Shown here: one piece after another, positions 60,834 through 64,000 of the stretch | Layout of the letters: every line of letters starts with the position of its first letter | How positions within the stretch are numbered: position 1 is the stretch's first letter | From: Syncephalis plumigaleata | Lineage: Eukaryota; Zoopagomycota; Zoopagomycetes; Zoopagales; Piptocephalidaceae | Assembly: GCA_025201365.1 (NCBI GenBank) | Contig: JAIXMF010000010.1 | Coordinates: forward strand, 310,001 to 374,000 | Reading direction: 5' to 3' | Length of the DNA: 64,000 nt | Position numbers and translations under genes: made by a program | The notes under the pieces: model-generated | Seen by the model: only the letters and a program-made list of their open reading frames with translations | The model's database searches: none | Told to the model about the DNA's origin: nothing

Positions 60834-60994
60834 TTAGCTATGCTTTATACAGAATGATTTACTGATAACTCCTCCTTTTATTCTCCTTCTCCTTCTCTTT
60901 TTCAAGTGTAGTTTTTGTTATAGTCTCACGCTTTTCTATTGTAATCTGATACATCGACCGTTATAACTGTTCGCGAATAGTAGAACTCGACAGT

Positions 60995-62713
60995 ATGACT
61001 ATTTATTTATTGGATTATGGCGCGGGTAATGTGCGCAGTCTAGTCAATGCTGTAAAGCGTCTTGGCTATGAAATGGAAGTAATTAAGACAGCCGACGACT
61101 TTGACAAAGCTGAGGTAATAATAATAGTAATAATAATGCTATTATTAAGCAGACATATCATAGACGATTTATTTACCAGCGATGCAATACAAATAGAAAA
61201 TTATATTCCCTGGTGTAGGCGCGTTTGGACCAGCTATGGTGGCCATGCAGAAAAAGGGCTATATCGAACCGTTAAAACGCTATTTGGCCGATGATCGACC
61301 ATTCTTCGGTATTTGCGTGGGTATGCAATGCTTATTTGAGGGTAGCGACGAGTGTCCCGATGAACCTGGTATCGGCGTTCTACCGGGACGCGTTCGTCGT
61401 TTCTCGAGCACTACGAAAACCGTGCCACACATGGGATGGAATGGTGTGCGCGCCCCGAATGGCTCACTAAAATGGACGGGTATCAATCAGGAGCACTTTT
61501 ACTATTTCGTTCATTCATTCGCCGTGCCTTACACGAAAGCATCGGCATCGACTACATTGACGGTGACCGACTATGAGGATGAGACATTTATTAGTGCCGT
61601 GAAACGTGGTCAATTAGTGGCGACGCAATTTCATCCGGAGAAGAGCGGCTATGCGGGACTACGCCTGTTACAAGCATTCCTAAAGGGCGACATTTGTGAT
61701 GCATCCGTGGCACCCAAACATGATGACACGCATACACAATTGACGCGTCGTGTCGTGGCTTGTCTCGATGTTCGTACCAATGATAATGGTGATTTGGTGG
61801 TCACTAAGGGTGATCAGTACGATGTGCGGGAGACTGCCGAGAATGGTGGACATGTTCGTAACTTGGGTAAGCCCGTTGACTTGACGCACCGCTATTTCGC
61901 CGAGGGAGCCGACGAGATTTGCCTGTTGAACATTACGAGCTTCCGAAACTCGCCACTGGCCGATCAACCAATGCTGGAGGTATTGCGCCAAGCATCGGAG
62001 CGTGTCTTTGTACCATTGACCATTGGTGGTGGTATACGTGATCTAGTTGAGCCTGATGGTACGGCACGATCAGCACTAGAGGTGGCGGTGCCTATTTTCG
62101 ATCTGGTGCCGATAAAGTATCCATCGGTGGTGATGCGGTATTTGCGGCAGAAGCCTATTGGAATAGCAATCGACAGTGTACGGGCACATCAGCTATTGAA
62201 CAGATTTCTAAAATATACGGCGCACAAGCCGTTGTTGTGTCGGTGGATCCACGTCGTGTCTACGTGGATTCACCGGAAGCCGTTAGCGCTGCTCATCGTG
62301 ACAATGTGGTACCGGCCAATCCTCATGGTCCCAACGGTGAAGCCTGGTGTTGGTACCAGTGCACCGTGCGTGGTGGACGTGAAACTCGCGACATTGATGC
62401 AAGACAATTGGCCATAGCGTCGGAGGCATTAGGTGCTGGCGAACTACTCGTAAACTGTGTCGATCAAGATGGAACTGGTCTAGGATTCGACCATGCATTG
62501 TTGACCAATCTACGCAATGCCGTGCGCATTCCCATCGTCGCATCTAGTGGTGCTGGCTGCTCTGCTCACTTTGCCAACGTATTTAACGAGTGCAACGTAG
62601 AAGCTGCATTGGCAGCAGGTATTTTCCATCGACGAGAAGTGGCCATTGAAGAGGTCAAGGCTCATTTGCGTGATAGCAACATTATCGTACGTAATGCAGA
62701 GTTGCCTATTTAG
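60995..62713 (+). CDS. HIS7: Imidazole glycerol phosphate synthase, HisH-HisF fusion
   Basis: Fifth step of histidine synthesis, feeding AICAR to purines. The glutaminase half starts MTIYLLDYGAGNVRSLVNAV. A 104-nt intron (61115-61218) precedes KIIFPGVGAFGPAM. CVGMQCLF holds the nucleophile Cys, and QFHPEKSG the His and Glu. The cyclase half (from about 61745, RRVVACLDVR) has GADEICLLNITSF, PLTIGGGIRDL, then VVSVDPRRVYVD, NCVDQDGTGLGFDHALL and IVASSGAGC. One base seems missing at about 62087: the frame before reads LEVA and the next frame continues GAYFRSGADKVSIGGDAVFA without a gap. Everything else is intact, so this is either a one-base sequence error or a very recent loss. Its promoter adjoins repeat arm C. 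Confidence 0.95.
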
Positions 62714-62916
62714 ATGAAGTAGCGATCATTACTGCTATTCTACCATTTTTCTTCTCTAATTATTCAATAACACACAATGATTACAAATTTACATGTTTAT
62801 CCTCGTTTAATCCATTAAACATTACAAAATGTTCATATTAAAACAAGCGTTACGGGACAGATTAAGTAAGCATTTAGATTGCAAAATAGCCAAATATGCT
62901 TTGAATGTTGCCCGTA

Positions 62917-63922
62917 TTATTTCGCAGTATTGATTTGAGATAGGTGTAACATGCGATTCGTTTTAACATGGTGTTTTCTCCTGAATTTAACACGATTACG
63001 ACAACAATGACTGGTCAGTATTGTTGTAACAATGGCCCTAGTCATAATGGTTAGATTGTGTTTGCAATTAGTTGTACAAGAGTGCTTCTTACCAGTCCAT
63101 AATAAATAAAATATCCTGATTAATTAATTTAACTTGAGAAATAATGAGAAGAGCACAAGTGATATTGCATAGCAAGGCTAAGCACATTGTTTGTATGCCT
63201 TCACGCGCTAGACGTTTCCATAAGTCGGAGCCGTATAGCTGATATTGCTTGTAAGCTACGTAGCAGAATATAGTAGAGAATACTATGTTGAATGGGATAT
63301 TGATAGCCACCCAATACCACAGTATAAAAGATGGATAGTACATGGTACATCCAAGATTTGATTCTATCCTAATGAAGCTGTGAGATATTAAAATAAACGG
63401 GTAAGCAATCTGTGGCAGCGTCAATAGAACTCCAACGTATAGAACCCATTTACGCTTCATTAGCACCAGGTACGCCTTATGAAGTAGTATTAGATTGTTG
63501 CAAAGTATAGAAATGCCTAAAGCGACATCCATTCCCCAGACGGTTATGCGGCAGGTGAGATTCCTCGCTAGCGGCATCAATAAATAGACCATTGCCATTA
63601 TTACACTAAAGAATGATGACGAGAAGCAGCACCACGAAGGCAATGTGCGTGACTTTGATATGAGCATCCTTGATGCCATAATGAAGTTTCGAGCAAATAG
63701 ATATATAATAAGTACACTAGATACGATTTCAATCTGCAGGCCAGTCAATCGTTTACGCTGCTCGAGCAGATCCCCTGATGCTGCCATGTAATAATCCGAG
63801 ATGCTGATTTCACCTGCTTCATGCACTGGAATGCCAGCTATCGTACTGGCATTCTTCATCCATCCTGTATTAGCGGGATCGTTGTAATCGAGACCTGGCA
63901 TAGCGATGAGAATATTATACAA
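62917..63922 (-). CDS. Seven-helix membrane protein, receptor-like
   Basis: Seven hydrophobic segments can be counted: VSSVLIIYLFARNFIMA, CFSSSFFSVIMAMVYLLM, TVWGMDVALGISILCNNLILL, WVLYVGVLLTLPQIAYPFILI, LWYWVAINIPFNIVFSTIFC, IQTMCLALLCNITCALLI, and one that starts at the end of the first exon (DILFIMDW) and continues across an intron (donor CTG|GTAAGA, acceptor GACTAG) into AIVTTILTS. The C-terminal exon has a basic tail (RNRVKFRRKHHVKTNR) and a stop at 62917-62919. The N-terminus is short with no signal peptide; a second Met (about 63901) is an equally good start, and upstream exons may exist. The build is like the membrane part of the PA-domain protein at 22.9-24.9 kb. Family not recognised. 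Confidence 0.65.
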
Positions 63923-64000
63923 GAAAGAAGATAAATGAGATGTGAACAGACTACAATTTAGGAATTAAAAAATGGCCTGATCCCAATTCGCCGTTGCTAG

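Noticed and set aside
13465-62087. Programmed ribosomal frameshifting or base-insertion editing to explain the many one-base losses
   Set aside because: No common slippery site or downstream structure is visible and the sites differ. A missing base beside C or G runs is more simply a base-calling fault. It is kept only as a remote option.

Overview
The window looks like nuclear DNA of an early-diverging, intron-dense fungus. Most genes are split by many 50-85 nt introns (usually GTAAGT ... CTAAC/TACTAAT ... YAG). The gene set is fungal: a HisH-HisF fusion (HIS7), a stand-alone glutamate 5-kinase, an external-type NADH dehydrogenase, KTI12, Rai1, the TORC2 subunit SIN1/AVO1 and an ERG26-like dehydrogenase. 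U12-type AT-AC introns are present, and Dikarya are generally held to have lost them, so a zoopagomycete- or mucoromycete-like lineage is the best guess. I cannot place it more finely.

Layout. 0-11 kb (minus strand): xanthine dehydrogenase N-terminus, a broken subtilase, an ABCA-type transporter with a U12 intron, a ZFAND2-like zinc-finger protein and a U-box cyclophilin (PPIL2). 11-18 kb (plus): an RTP1/TANGO6 homologue, then a type II NADH dehydrogenase. 18-25 kb (minus): a kinase-like gene, glutamate 5-kinase, UreG and a PA-domain membrane protein. 26-31 kb: BET3, PEX10, a carbonyl-reductase-like SDR and URA5. 31.5-40 kb: RAD2/XPG with two U12 introns, OMA1-like peptidase, a small mitochondrial-type protein and KTI12. 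40-45 kb: one arm of a long inverted repeat, then a broken oligopeptidase with no catalytic serine. 45.5-53.6 kb: ERG26-like gene, a broken kinase-like gene, Rai1/DXO and AVO1. 55.1-58.4 kb: the micro-exon gene. 59.7-60.8 kb: the other repeat arm. 61-64 kb: HIS7 and a seven-helix membrane protein.

The outstanding feature is at 55.1-58.4 kb on the minus strand. It looks like a 3-kb degenerate satellite of about 83-bp units. Every unit instead keeps a splice donor, usually a TACTAAT-like branch site, and a YAG acceptor. In 35 consecutive units exactly three bases lie between acceptor and next donor. The introns resemble one another but the triplets do not. Joined to an upstream exon that encodes a clean signal peptide (58407-58314), through exons of 3, 9 and 5 nt that bring the phase to zero, the 35 triplets read as 35 codons without a stop. 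They have four Cys and are GC-richer than the introns, and a TAA follows in the next exon. A TATA box and a pyrimidine-rich leader lie upstream. I read this as a secreted 73-residue cysteine-containing protein encoded by 40 exons, 35 of them a single codon in a row.

Second-rank observations are three AT-AC introns with full U12 signals; a ~985-bp inverted repeat (~99% identical arms, ~18.6 kb apart) abutting the 5' ends of KTI12 and HIS7, with a third partial copy; several GC-AG introns; a 20-nt exon encoding half of the OMA1 metal site; and many single-base losses in conserved host genes, which may be base-calling errors at C/G runs or real gene decay.
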